Shown piece after piece: positions 8,148 to 16,531 of a DNA stretch of 40,891 nucleotides. Each line of letters begins with the position of its first letter. Within the stretch, counting starts at the first letter, position 1. Source of the DNA: Clostridia bacterium (GTDB lineage: Bacteria; Bacillota; Clostridia; TANB77; CAG-508). The stretch lies in NCBI GenBank assembly GCA_017886645.1, contig JAGHJM010000048.1:1-40891 (forward strand). Reading direction: 5' to 3'. The notes beneath the pieces are model-generated. The model was not told where the DNA came from. It was given only the letters and a program-made list of their open reading frames with translations, and did not search any database. Both the position numbers and the translations under genes were made by a program.

Positions 8148-10004
8148 TTACATATGAAATCTTTTTATTATCTCTTCTTTTACATCTTTATGACACATTA
8201 TTATAGTTAATATCAATGAAAATACTGCAATTGGTGTAGCAATAATAGTAAGTATATTTACAGGAATTATACCAAGCAAAATTAATACAAATGGTATCAT
8301 ACTCCATGTGAAAATAATTAATTGATATACTATATATTTTACATATTTTTTATATGTACATAAAAGTAACACTAGCATTGTCGCGTTTGCAGTAATTATA
8401 CTAATTGGAATTGCAATTCTAAATGACCATCCTATATAGCCTATTACCCAATCCAAAAACAAGCATAATATATCAATTAAGATAATTTGTATCATTACAC
8501 TAGATGCAATATTTATATTTTTCTTTATAGAATTTAGTACGGTAAGCCATGCATAAACAACGCCAGCAATTATTAATAAAGACCATTTAAATTCTTTTGT
8601 AACAAAATAATTTATTATTAAAGAAATAAGCCCTATAATTATTGAAATTATCCCTATTAAACCTATTACTTTATTTTTTTTGTTGATGTTGCTAATTTTA
8701 GGGTATAGCTTGCTTTTTTTTTCCTTATATACACCATTTGTTTCTATTGTAACCAGAATTCCATTATCTTTAAAAAAATTAAAGAAATGCTTTTCTACCT
8801 CTGGATTTTGTAATATTGAAGTTATAGTAAAAATAATATTATCTTTATAGGATAAGGATGAACATTTTATTTTTTCCCCTCTATCAGGTGCAATTAAAAA
8901 TAAAAAGTTATCTATATATTTTTCATATTCTGGTAAAACGTTTATTTTTCCCATATTTGAGAAGGTTGTTGTAGTATACTTCCTAATTTCCATATAACTA
9001 ATTTTTACTATAGGTCTTTTTAAAAAAAGAGGAATTATTTTTACCCCGAAGTTATTTCCTAGTTTAACAGTTTTTGCTACTGTTTTTTCCATCTCTTCTT
9101 TGTTTAATTTTTTCTTAAAATCATTATGTACAAAGTCTAAAACAGCATCAAAATCTTTCAAATCAATTTCTTTTGGATCTCCATTTACCTTCATATATGA
9201 AAAAAAGTTAGTTATTGTAGTAGATTCAAAATATTTTTTTAGGTTTACGGGAATACATATTTCTATTGGTTTTCGTAATTTCTTTTTTTTATTTTTATTT
9301 ATATATTCTTGATATATTGCATAAATTAAAACTGCAGTAAAGTATTGTGTTACTGTAACCTTAAGTCTTCTACAAGTTTTTATAACTTGTTTTAAATTTA
9401 TAAATCCATGAGTTACACCTATTCCATATAAAGGTATTTTTCTTCCTGACAATATATATGCCTTTTTACTTTTACCACTTGTTTTTAAATGCTTTTTATA
9501 GTTTTTCATGTAGCTATCTTCTGTATTGTTATTATTAATTTCTATATTATTTTCTATTAAAGATAAAGAGATGTCTTTTGTTTCTTCTGGATATTTTAGG
9601 TTTATGTAATTATATGCTATAGCCTTTATAAACTCAATGCTACTACTTCCATCTGTTAAGGAATGAAATGTATCCACATTAATTTTATTTTTAAAATACG
9701 TAATCTTAAATAAATATCCATTATTGGAATTTTTGTCAATATATTTGCAAGGATAATTATTTTCTTCAGTTACAGGTATCTCCCTTAAATTTTCTTCTAA
9801 ATAATACCAAAAAAAGCCTCTTCTTAAACACACTTTAAATGATGTAAAAGTTTCTACCGTTTTATTTATCGCTTTTTTTAATATTTCCGGATTAATATCT
9901 TCCTTTAATATAACTGACATTCTATATACCGCACTAAAATTTTTATCCGAGTCAATTGGAAAAATTTTAGCTGAATTGTCTAGTCTTCTCCATTTTCTTC
10001 CCAT
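8148..10004 (-). CDS. Condensation/alcohol acetyltransferase-like domain fused to a polytopic membrane domain
   Basis: This 618-residue protein has two parts. Residues 1 to about 420 look like the CoA-dependent acyltransferase/condensation superfamily (alcohol acetyltransferase type): the key HxxxDG is present as HSLTDG around residue 114-119, and an IPVNLKKYF motif occurs mid-domain. From about residue 443 to the end there are six hydrophobic helices and a short basic tail, matching the DUF6320-type C-terminus seen on such proteins in Clostridia. It probably transfers an acyl group at the membrane to an alcohol acceptor, which I cannot identify. It is the first gene of the run down to 5386. 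Start chosen at ATG 10004 with a modest AGAAAGG upstream. Confidence 0.75.
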   Translation of the reverse strand: MGRKWRRLDNSAKIFPIDSDKNFSAVYRMSVILKEDINPEILKKAINKTVETFTSFKVCLRRGFFWYYLEENLREIPVTEENNYPCKYIDKNSNNGYLFKITYFKNKINVDTFHSLTDGSSSIEFIKAIAYNYINLKYPEETKDISLSLIENNIEINNNNTEDSYMKNYKKHLKTSGKSKKAYILSGRKIPLYGIGVTHGFINLKQVIKTCRRLKVTVTQYFTAVLIYAIYQEYINKNKKKKLRKPIEICIPVNLKKYFESTTITNFFSYMKVNGDPKEIDLKDFDAVLDFVHNDFKKKLNKEEMEKTVAKTVKLGNNFGVKIIPLFLKRPIVKISYMEIRKYTTTTFSNMGKINVLPEYEKYIDNFLFLIAPDRGEKIKCSSLSYKDNIIFTITSILQNPEVEKHFFNFFKDNGILVTIETNGVYKEKKSKLYPKISNINKKNKVIGLIGIISIIIGLISLIINYFVTKEFKWSLLIIAGVVYAWLTVLNSIKKNINIASSVMIQIILIDILCLFLDWVIGYIGWSFRIAIPISIITANATMLVLLLCTYKKYVKYIVYQLIIFTWSMIPFVLILLGIIPVNILTIIATPIAVFSLILTIIMCHKDVKEEIIKRFHM

Positions 10005-10040
10005 TAGTTAGTAACTACCTTTCTACTTTTTTATAAATTA

Positions 10041-10069
10041 ATATTATCATAAAGTTATATATATGTAAA
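10041..10069 (-). promoter_or_regulatory. Possible promoter for the acyltransferase/hydrolase cluster
   Basis: On the minus strand TTTACA (10069-10064), a 17-base spacer and TAATAT (10046-10041) lie just ahead of the first gene. The match is moderate in very AT-rich DNA. Confidence 0.35.
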
Positions 10070-10082
10070 TCTATATATTTTA

Positions 10083-10117
10083 TAAAACACTGGAAAAATA
10101 AAGTTTCCAGTGTTTTA
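10083..10117 (-). terminator. Terminator of sipL-yunB
   Basis: A perfect 13-bp stem AAAACACTGGAAA / TTTCCAGTGTTTT begins three bases after the yunB stop and has T-rich flanks. It separates the sporulation genes from the acyltransferase cluster. Confidence 0.85.
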
Positions 10118-10119
10118 TT

Positions 10120-10839
10120 TTAATCTACTAATTCAATTGCATCCTTTTCTTCTAATCCTTCTAAATTGTAATAGCTTTGAGGTATTTCTCCTGCTATTAT
10201 TCCTTCTACTAACAATACCTGATTTCTTATTTCTTCACTCATTACTTCAAATGGTGTTAGTACTGAAACATTACATATAACTTCCAAATAAATTCTATGT
10301 AATGTTTGATTTATCCCTTGAGACTTAAATTCTGATCTTAAATCGGTTTCCACACTCCCATCTAATTGTATTTTTATATTTATATTTGGTCCTAGTCCAG
10401 ACATAAAGTTATTTCCAAAAAGACTACCAAATTTAACATTAAAATTACTATTTTCACTTTTTTCAATCTCTTCTTGTATTTTTATCGGAATATCAGATAT
10501 TATTTCGTTAACAGATATTATATTTGTACCTATCATTTCTATTTTCCCTTCTTCATTTTTTACTATATTTATTAAATCTTCATATTGATAATTTGCCATT
10601 ACTTTTGTAGCTTCAGCATTTGAAATTTTTGTTGCTACTGATTTTGCTATAGTCTTACACCTTTCTTCTATTATAGGATTTATGCTACTTAACATATTTC
10701 TCGCTACCATAAAAGCAATTATAAGTATAATTAATATTTTACTTATTTTTTTTATTTTATTTTTACTTTTTTTATTTTTTAATAAAGTTGGTATATGAAT
10801 TCTATGTCTAGTATAAATCTTCGTATCTATTTTATCCAT
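10120..10839 (-). CDS. yunB: Sporulation protein YunB
   Basis: This 239-residue protein has one N-terminal membrane helix (about residues 29-46, preceded by a Lys-rich cytoplasmic segment) and the conserved YunB C-terminal domain. The diagnostic string is VETDLRSEFKSQGINQT followed by HRIYLEVICNVSVL, then a proline-containing EGIIAGEIPQSYY near the end. YunB is a sigma-E-controlled sporulation protein of unclear biochemical role. Its start overlaps the end of the SipL-like gene by eight bases, so the two are translationally coupled. A terminator follows. Confidence 0.93.
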   Translation of the reverse strand: MDKIDTKIYTRHRIHIPTLLKNKKSKNKIKKISKILIILIIAFMVARNMLSSINPIIEERCKTIAKSVATKISNAEATKVMANYQYEDLINIVKNEEGKIEMIGTNIISVNEIISDIPIKIQEEIEKSENSNFNVKFGSLFGNNFMSGLGPNINIKIQLDGSVETDLRSEFKSQGINQTLHRIYLEVICNVSVLTPFEVMSEEIRNQVLLVEGIIAGEIPQSYYNLEGLEEKDAIELVD

Positions 10840-12364
10840 TATACCTTGGTATAAATAATTGTTGCCCTACAGCAATATTATCTACTTGCTCTATCACATT
10901 TGTTTCTGTTATAGCATTAACAGTACTTCCAAATTTTTTTGCAATTTTCCATAGGCTATCTCCAGGTTTTACAAAATAAACTACCATGCTATATTTATTA
11001 ATAATATTATTTTCATTAACTTCTATATTATCTATTATATTTATATTAGCATTATTAGACATAGATACCTTAAATATTAAATCTATTTTTATATCTACAC
11101 TATTATCTGATGTTATGACAAAATTTTGAAGTCCTATTTCCATTCTTGTATTAACACTTGTAACTTGAGTAATATTTTGGCATTGCATATTAAAATTAAA
11201 TGGTAAACTTATTTCTTTTGTTTCAATTCCTGTAGAATTGTTTGTTGAATAAACAAAATTTAGCTTTACTTCTCCTTCATATAAAATTTTATCCTGTAAT
11301 ATAGTTTGATTCGTAATTATTGGTAGAATATCAACATCATATATTTTCTCTCCATTTAGTTCTGGCATAACTTGTTTACTTCTTATGCTACATACGTCCT
11401 GTAAGTTTTCTTTGCTTTGCATTGCTTGTATTTGCTTTTGTGTAAAATTCAACTCAACATTTGGACTATACAAATCTTGTACTATATTCAGTTCATTATT
11501 TTTATAAGCTGCACAATATATTTTTATTTCTACTTCTACATATATAGCATGTTCTTCAGCATTTTTAGGATCTACTATGACATTACATATTTCATATTCT
11601 ACATCACATATATTATCCTCTGTTACATCTTGTATATCTATAAATCCCATTATAGGAATTATTGTTTCTACTGAATTTATTCTATTATCATCTGTTAAGT
11701 ACAATACTTTTGCCTCTAGATCTGATTTTACTAACACCTTATTATAGCTTATTTTAACATCACTATTTATAATTCTAAAATTAGTTTTCATCACTTCTGA
11801 TAGATTATCAGCTACATCTAATTTTATTGTATCTTTAGCATATGTTTTTGTTTCTCCTTTTCCTATAAGTGAATTAATTCTAAAACTTTCGTTTAGCAAT
11901 TGAATATCTTTTATATTATCTACTTGCTTTATAAAATCTACTTTTTCATTTGCTAAAATAGTAATATTAACATCAACAATTGCCTTAATATTAACCTTTC
12001 TCCCGTTTAGAACTTTACAATCAATACTTCTAACACTTAAATCTAAATTTAGGTCCATTCCTTCTTGTGCTTCTGGTATGTTAAAAGATTGTGAAAAGTC
12101 TAAATTTGTATTTAGACTTCTTATATATCCATCTTCTGTATCTGCATAATACATAATATATGTATTTATTTTTCCTTCAACTTTTACCTTTCCATTTTGT
12201 ATTTCTTTTTTGTATATACAAATAGTTCCACTTGTACTTATTGCATTTAATATATCTGGTTTTATATCTGGTACAATTGCATCATCTTCTATCATAAAAT
12301 TATTACTTTTTTGAGTTATTATTTGATTAACACATAAACTATCTTTTGTCGTTTCTGCATTCAT
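10832..12364 (-). CDS. sipL: SPOCS-domain and LysM spore morphogenesis protein (SipL-like)
   Basis: This 510-residue protein carries several DUF3794/SPOCS domains. The first is recognisable from VPDIKPDILNAIS near residue 32 and further copies lie in the middle and around residues 330-420. A C-terminal LysM reads YFVKPGDSLWKIAKKFGSTV...NNIAVGQQLFIP at about residues 460-507. This architecture and length match SipL of Clostridioides difficile, whose LysM domain binds the coat-basement protein SpoIVA and tethers the coat to the forespore. The start ATG has AAGGAGG upstream. veg lies upstream behind its own terminator and yunB downstream overlaps, so sipL-yunB is one mother-cell operon (inferred). 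Confidence 0.88.
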   Translation of the reverse strand: MNAETTKDSLCVNQIITQKSNNFMIEDDAIVPDIKPDILNAISTSGTICIYKKEIQNGKVKVEGKINTYIMYYADTEDGYIRSLNTNLDFSQSFNIPEAQEGMDLNLDLSVRSIDCKVLNGRKVNIKAIVDVNITILANEKVDFIKQVDNIKDIQLLNESFRINSLIGKGETKTYAKDTIKLDVADNLSEVMKTNFRIINSDVKISYNKVLVKSDLEAKVLYLTDDNRINSVETIIPIMGFIDIQDVTEDNICDVEYEICNVIVDPKNAEEHAIYVEVEIKIYCAAYKNNELNIVQDLYSPNVELNFTQKQIQAMQSKENLQDVCSIRSKQVMPELNGEKIYDVDILPIITNQTILQDKILYEGEVKLNFVYSTNNSTGIETKEISLPFNFNMQCQNITQVTSVNTRMEIGLQNFVITSDNSVDIKIDLIFKVSMSNNANINIIDNIEVNENNIINKYSMVVYFVKPGDSLWKIAKKFGSTVNAITETNVIEQVDNIAVGQQLFIPRYNG

Positions 12365-12411
12365 TTTTTATCCCTCCTTACATTCTTAATAATAATATAT
12401 ATTTATGGACA

Positions 12412-12441
12412 TAAAAAAAAATTCCTATTAATAGGAATTTT
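12412..12441 (-). terminator. Terminator of veg
   Basis: The palindrome AAATTCCTATTAATAGGAATTT is followed, on the minus strand, by a run of nine T. It begins just after the veg stop and precedes the sipL-like gene. Confidence 0.85.
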
Positions 12442-12445
12442 GTAT

Positions 12446-12742
12446 TTAAATTAATTCTTTTTTCTTTTTTGTCTCTTCTTGTGGTACAACTAATGGACTA
12501 TAATCTTTTCCGTTAAATACATCTACTTCTACTGTTCTTGTTAGGACATCTGTATAGCTATAGCTTACATTTCGATCCTCTTCTGTGTATTTTATAACAA
12601 AAAGACTTGGATAAGCTTTTTGTATTGTAGCTTCCTTTTCAAACGATTTACTTCTTCCTAATGAACCTTTTACAATTATCTTTTGTCCTATCATTTCATT
12701 AATATCTGTCTTTAGTGTTGCAATATCATTTGGGCAAATCAT
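12446..12742 (-). CDS. veg: Veg family protein
   Basis: This 98-residue protein matches Veg (PF06257). DIATLKTDINEMIGQKIIVKG opens a small barrel-like domain, KAYPSLFVIKY lies in the middle and VSYSYTDVLTRTVEV near residue 72 is the family signature. Veg is a highly expressed small protein linked in Bacillus to biofilm gene control and spore outgrowth; its mechanism is unsettled. Location next to yabG is conserved in Bacillota (here yabG diverges). A consensus promoter precedes it, as with the famously strong Bacillus veg promoter. Confidence 0.92.
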   Translation of the reverse strand: MICPNDIATLKTDINEMIGQKIIVKGSLGRSKSFEKEATIQKAYPSLFVIKYTEEDRNVSYSYTDVLTRTVEVDVFNGKDYSPLVVPQEETKKKKELI

Positions 12743-12774
12743 TTTTATATCACCTACTTTTAATTTATGTTCAA

Positions 12775-12803
12775 ATTATATCACCTAAAGTGCCTAATGT
12801 CAA
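12775..12803 (-). promoter_or_regulatory. Consensus sigma-A promoter of veg
   Basis: On the minus strand TTGACA (12803-12798), a spacer of exactly 17 bases and TATAAT (12780-12775) form a perfect consensus promoter, with GTAGGTGAT as ribosome-binding site before the veg ATG. Confidence 0.9.
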
Positions 12804-12968
12804 AAAGTAAAATTATATGTCGATTCTTGTAAGCATTGATTTTATCATATTTTTACTCTTTGTTACAATTATGTTACATTTTTATTACTCATTTTTTACA
12901 TTAATTTGTCACAGTTCGACAAAAAACTACATAACATATAATACCAAGTCATTGTATGAGGTGATTAT

Positions 12969-13528
12969 ATGAACACAGTAGTTTATACAGGAAGAATTCT
13001 ACATTTGGACGGAGATAAACGTTATAGTGAAAAAGCAAAATTACACTACAAAAAATTAGGATTATATGCAATTGTAAAAAATATTCCCGAATGTAAGCAA
13101 CACCTTATGCTAAATAGTTTGATAAAAAAGTACAAGCCAGACATTTTAGTAGTAACTGGGCATGATGAAATGATAAAAAAACGGTACTAATTACAATGAT
13201 TTATCAAATTATAAAAATTCTAAATATTTTATACAATCTGTCAAAACTGCGAGAGAATGTCAAAATATAAGTAAAGACCTTGTTATTTTTGCAGGCGCAT
13301 GTCAAAGCTATTACGAAGGTTTAATTTTAGCTGGTGCTAATTTTGCTTCCTCTCCTGCAAGAATTTTAATTGATTTTGTAGATCCACTAGTTGTCGCTGA
13401 AACTATAGCTACCACCGATTCGCATAAATTTGTAACAATAAATGATATAGAAAATGATCTAAGAGATGGTAAAAGAGGTATAGATCGGAATTGGTGGATA
13501 TGGTAAAAAGAAGTTGTTATTTTTTTAG
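12969..13528 (+). pseudogene. yabG: YabG sporulation protease, N-terminally short and twice frameshifted
   Basis: YabG is a sigma-K-dependent cysteine protease that trims coat proteins. The first frame (12969-13190) gives GRILHLDGDKRYSEK and PDILVVTGHDEM, including the catalytic His, then stops. Dropping one A in the A7 run near 13175-13181 restores NGTNYNDLSNYKNSKYF and IFAGACQSYYEGL, with the catalytic Cys, then GANFASSPAR. Near 13484-13487 (GATCGGA) a second one-base shift is needed to reach GIGGYGKKKLLFF and the stop at 13528. Corrected length is about 185 residues, against about 290 in Bacillus; the N-terminal barrel-like domain is absent although GAGGTGAT and a CATATAATA box lie just upstream. 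It may be a true pseudogene or contain sequencing errors. Confidence 0.82.
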
Positions 13529-13594
13529 CTTAGAAGAACCTCAACAACTCAATTTGAGCTTCTCTTCCACATATGAAAACAACTTCTTTTTTAT
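13506..13594. terminator. Nested hairpin between yabG and the convergent ABC permease gene
   Basis: AAGAAGTTGTT, overlapping the last YabG codons, pairs with AACAACTTCTT about 70 bases on. An inner GAGAAGC/AGCTTCTC-like stem lies between them. T-runs on both strands suggest a bidirectional terminator for the two convergent genes. Confidence 0.5.
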
Positions 13595-13663
13595 TAAGCT
13601 ATTTATATTCAAGCTTATAAAATTAAATTTTTTTGAAATATGTGTATTATAGATTTAAATATT

Positions 13664-15133
13664 TTAAATATTTTTTATATTTCTCTTCTTAAATACAATA
13701 TATGTTGGAATGAGCATAATTATAAAATATACCAAACATATGATTATTGAAAATAATGGTGTTAAACCTTCAAATTGAGCAATACCTCCATATAAATACT
13801 GTGTTAGATCCCAATTTGGAGTTACAAAAAACCTTATCCAGTCTAAATTATAATATAAACCAAGTTGATTAATCATCGGTGAACCCATATAACCTAATAA
13901 AGTTAAAGTAATCGCTACAGCACTATTATTAAATAAAGTACTTAATGCAAATGCTAATGTCATTAATAAAATATAAATTGGCAACTTTCCTAAAGTTTGT
14001 AGTAACATATATGTAAATATTGGTATTTCCTCCATTTGGTTTGTATCAAAATTATATACTACTGCTGGAGTATTTAGACTTTCAAACCCTTGTACTATTC
14101 CACCTACTACAAATTGCATTGTCATAATTAATACTATAGTAACTATAAGCATAATAATACATGTAATAAATTTTGATGTTAAAATAGTTGTTCTCTTATA
14201 TGGTCTTACTAACAGTAGCTTTACCGTTCCTTTATTAAATTCTTCACTCACAATTGTTCCAGCTATCATAACAATAATAATTATAATAAAAATTTCATAT
14301 TGTGAAAAGAAATCTAATAATATTCCCCTAGCATCTGTAGTATTGGTTATTGTAGTATCATTTTCAATATCGTATTTAGCTTCATTTAATAATTCTAATG
14401 AGCTACGATATTGTTCTTTAGCAAAAAAGTCATCCTGATTATTGCTATCTTCATAATTTCTTACATCCAAACTATTAGTATAATACTGATTAAGTAAAGT
14501 ATTTTTATCACTCATTTTATAGCTAATGTCTTTTTCTAATCTCCACTCTAATACTTGTTTTTGTAATGTCAAATCAAATATTTCATATTCGATATTAGAT
14601 AAACTTATTTTATCTGTTATATCATCTTTTAGTTTATTTCTTTCTTCCAACTGAGTATTTACATCATCCAATTCTTCTTGTGCAAATGATCTCCAATCGT
14701 CTTTGTCAAATCTTTCTATCAAAGTATTATATCTTTCTATATTCTCTTTATAAACATCACTATTAGTATCATTTTTTACTTCGTGACTTACTAGTTCAAA
14801 TAAAATAGGTCTTACTTGATTATTTATAATAGTGTACTTCCAAGATGACATACCTCCGTACTTTTCAAATAATTTCATTTGCTCCAATGCTGTTTTATAT
14901 TCTATGTAAATTTCTTGTTCACTTTCATTGTTTGGATCTAATTCTTGTAGCTGTTCCTCATAAAATTCCGCTTCTGCTCCATAGTCAATACTATATTGCA
15001 TACCATCATCATTTGCTAAATTTTTTAAAATGATATTCATAGCAATTATAAATATAAAAGTCAAAATCATAACAATATAAAAACTTTTCTTTTTAAATAT
15101 CTTTGTTAACTCATTTTTTATTAAACTAATCAA
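13664..15133 (-). CDS. ABC-2 type transporter permease
   Basis: This 489-residue protein begins MISLIKNELTKIFKKKSFYIV, typical of ABC-2 permeases, with a first membrane helix at about residues 19-35. A hydrophilic, Glu/Asp-rich extracytoplasmic segment of about 230 residues with coiled-coil character follows. Near residue 275 the EEFNKGTVKLLLVRPYKRTT motif appears, the canonical ABC-2 coupling region, and about five more helices run to the C-terminus. It forms an exporter with the ATPase encoded just upstream, whose end it overlaps by eight bases. Substrate is unknown; this permease class includes bacitracin- and peptide-exporting systems and metal or sodium exporters. A two-component system lies upstream on the same strand. 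Confidence 0.88.
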   Translation of the reverse strand: MISLIKNELTKIFKKKSFYIVMILTFIFIIAMNIILKNLANDDGMQYSIDYGAEAEFYEEQLQELDPNNESEQEIYIEYKTALEQMKLFEKYGGMSSWKYTIINNQVRPILFELVSHEVKNDTNSDVYKENIERYNTLIERFDKDDWRSFAQEELDDVNTQLEERNKLKDDITDKISLSNIEYEIFDLTLQKQVLEWRLEKDISYKMSDKNTLLNQYYTNSLDVRNYEDSNNQDDFFAKEQYRSSLELLNEAKYDIENDTTITNTTDARGILLDFFSQYEIFIIIIIVMIAGTIVSEEFNKGTVKLLLVRPYKRTTILTSKFITCIIMLIVTIVLIMTMQFVVGGIVQGFESLNTPAVVYNFDTNQMEEIPIFTYMLLQTLGKLPIYILLMTLAFALSTLFNNSAVAITLTLLGYMGSPMINQLGLYYNLDWIRFFVTPNWDLTQYLYGGIAQFEGLTPLFSIIICLVYFIIMLIPTYIVFKKRNIKNI

Positions 15134-16034
15134 TTACATTCCCCCCTGTTCTTTTCAAAAATGCTTCTTCTAAGCTAATTTCTTCCTCTCTAATTCCATA
15201 AATTTTTATATTGTTTTCTACTAACGTTTTTACTATACCTGGAATTTCTTCATTACTTTTTATTTGAATCTTAAACTTGTTATCTTCTATAACATTAATA
15301 TTAGGTAATATTTTTTTAGATTCATAAGTATCATCTACAATAAATAGAATTTCATTTGTATTATCCTTTTTTACATCTTCTATTTTACTTGTTTCCATTA
15401 TTTGGCCATTTTTTATAATACATACTTTATTACAAAAAGTCTCTAACTCTGAAAGATTGTGACTAGATATTAAAACTGCCATATTCTCCTTTGTTGCTAA
15501 TCTTTTTAATAGCTCTCTTATTTCTTTTATTCCTTCTGGATCCAATCCATTAGTTGGTTCATCTAAGATTAACAAGTTTGGTCTGTGCAATATTGCTTGT
15601 GCTATACCTAATCTCTGTCTCATTCCTAAAGAATATTTAGATACTTTATCCTTTATCCTATTCTCTAATTTTACTAATTTTATTACTTCATCAATTCTCT
15701 CTTTTGAAACATTGTTATATAAATTAGCAATTAATTTTAAGTTATCATATCCGCTCATGTACATATATAAGTCTGGATTTTCTACTATAGCTCCTACTTT
15801 TTCTATTGCTTTAGTAAAATTTTTAGTTATATCGTATCCATTAATTTCAACTTTTCCACTTGTAATACTTTGAAGTCCTAAAATTAATTTTATAGTAGTT
15901 GTTTTTCCAGCTCCATTTGGTCCTATAAATCCTAAAATATCTCCACTTTCTACTTCAATTGATACATCCTTCAAAATTTGCTTCTTGCCTAAATTTTTAT
16001 TTAGCTTTTCACATTTTAGTATAAGCTCACTCAT
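15126..16034 (-). CDS. ABC transporter ATP-binding protein (BcrA-like)
   Basis: This 302-residue protein has all nucleotide-binding motifs: Walker A GPNGAGKTTTIKL (residues about 38-50), Q-loop region GAIVENPDLY, signature YSLGMRQRLGIAQAI, Walker B LLILDEPTNGLDPEG, and switch His in LISSHNLSELE. About 85 residues after the core form the C-terminal extension usual in BcrA-type ATPases. It energises the permease encoded immediately downstream. AAGGAGG lies well placed before the ATG. A TGTTATGAT extended -10 box at 16072-16064 could give the pair its own start, independent of the upstream leader-like region. Confidence 0.92.
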   Translation of the reverse strand: MSELILKCEKLNKNLGKKQILKDVSIEVESGDILGFIGPNGAGKTTTIKLILGLQSITSGKVEINGYDITKNFTKAIEKVGAIVENPDLYMYMSGYDNLKLIANLYNNVSKERIDEVIKLVKLENRIKDKVSKYSLGMRQRLGIAQAILHRPNLLILDEPTNGLDPEGIKEIRELLKRLATKENMAVLISSHNLSELETFCNKVCIIKNGQIMETSKIEDVKKDNTNEILFIVDDTYESKKILPNINVIEDNKFKIQIKSNEEIPGIVKTLVENNIKIYGIREEEISLEEAFLKRTGGNVID

Positions 16035-16146
16035 TTCTTTCCTCCTTTTACCTTTATAAAATTATCATAACATATAAATTATTAAGAAAAAATTAGCTAA
16101 ATTATTAATTTTTTATTAACGATGTTTTTCTTATATAAAACACGAA

Positions 16147-16176
16147 ATCGCAAATTACGTTTTGGTAATTTGCGAT
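16147..16176. terminator. Perfect 12-bp hairpin upstream of the ABC operon
   Basis: ATCGCAAATTAC and GTAATTTGCGAT flank a six-base loop. On the minus strand it is followed by T-rich sequence and sits between the minute ORFs (16230-16380) and the ABC operon, a fitting place for an attenuator. On the plus strand it also has a T-rich tail but no plus-strand gene precedes it. Confidence 0.55.
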
Positions 16177-16229
16177 CTTTTATTTATTATATTTAAGGGT
16201 AATTTATCTATATAACATTTTATGGGGTT

Positions 16230-16395
16230 TTACTTATACTTTATTTTTTTATTTCCTATAGGCATCACATTCCTTTCTTTTAAAATATTTATGCTACTTA
16301 AAACTATTGATAAATCTTTTCTTTAATATGTTTTAGCATTCCTCCTTTTTGAATCAATGCTATGTTTTAGCTTCCTCCATATCTCCTCCTTTCTT
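16230..16395 (-). other. Leader-like region with three minute ORFs
   Basis: On the minus strand three very short ORFs follow SD-like sequences. MEEAKT (16380-16360) is preceded by AAAGGAGGAGAT. MLKHIKEKIYQ (16339-16304) has AAGGAGG only one base before its ATG. MPIGNKKIKYK (16265-16230) is preceded by AAAGGAATGTG. A near-repeat GGAGGAA(T)GCTAAAACATA occurs twice. Upstream is a small palindrome TTCATGAAATGAA near 16432. The segment lies between the kinase terminator and the ABC operon. It could encode leader peptides or be a decayed gene. The rest of 16035-16531 holds no other ORF. Confidence 0.35.
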
Positions 16396-16482
16396 AATAT
16401 GCTTATATTTTATATTTTATTTATGTTCATTTCATGAATAAACTTTGAAGTATTAGTAAAGATTTTATTAAGAAAATATTTA

Positions 16483-16528
16483 TAAAAAATAGAAGCTTCT
16501 GTAATTAACATATAGCCTCTATTTTTTA
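16483..16528 (-). terminator. Terminator of the two-component operon
   Basis: AAAAAATAGAGGCT pairs with AGAAGCTTCTATTTTTT around a loop of about 18 bases, with a T-run on the minus strand, four bases after the histidine kinase stop. Confidence 0.75.
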
Positions 16529-16531
16529 TAT

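Noticed and set aside
16432..16444. TTCATGAAATGAA as a response-regulator operator
   Set aside because: Short palindrome in AT-rich DNA; OmpR-type regulators usually bind direct repeats, so I mention it but do not call it.
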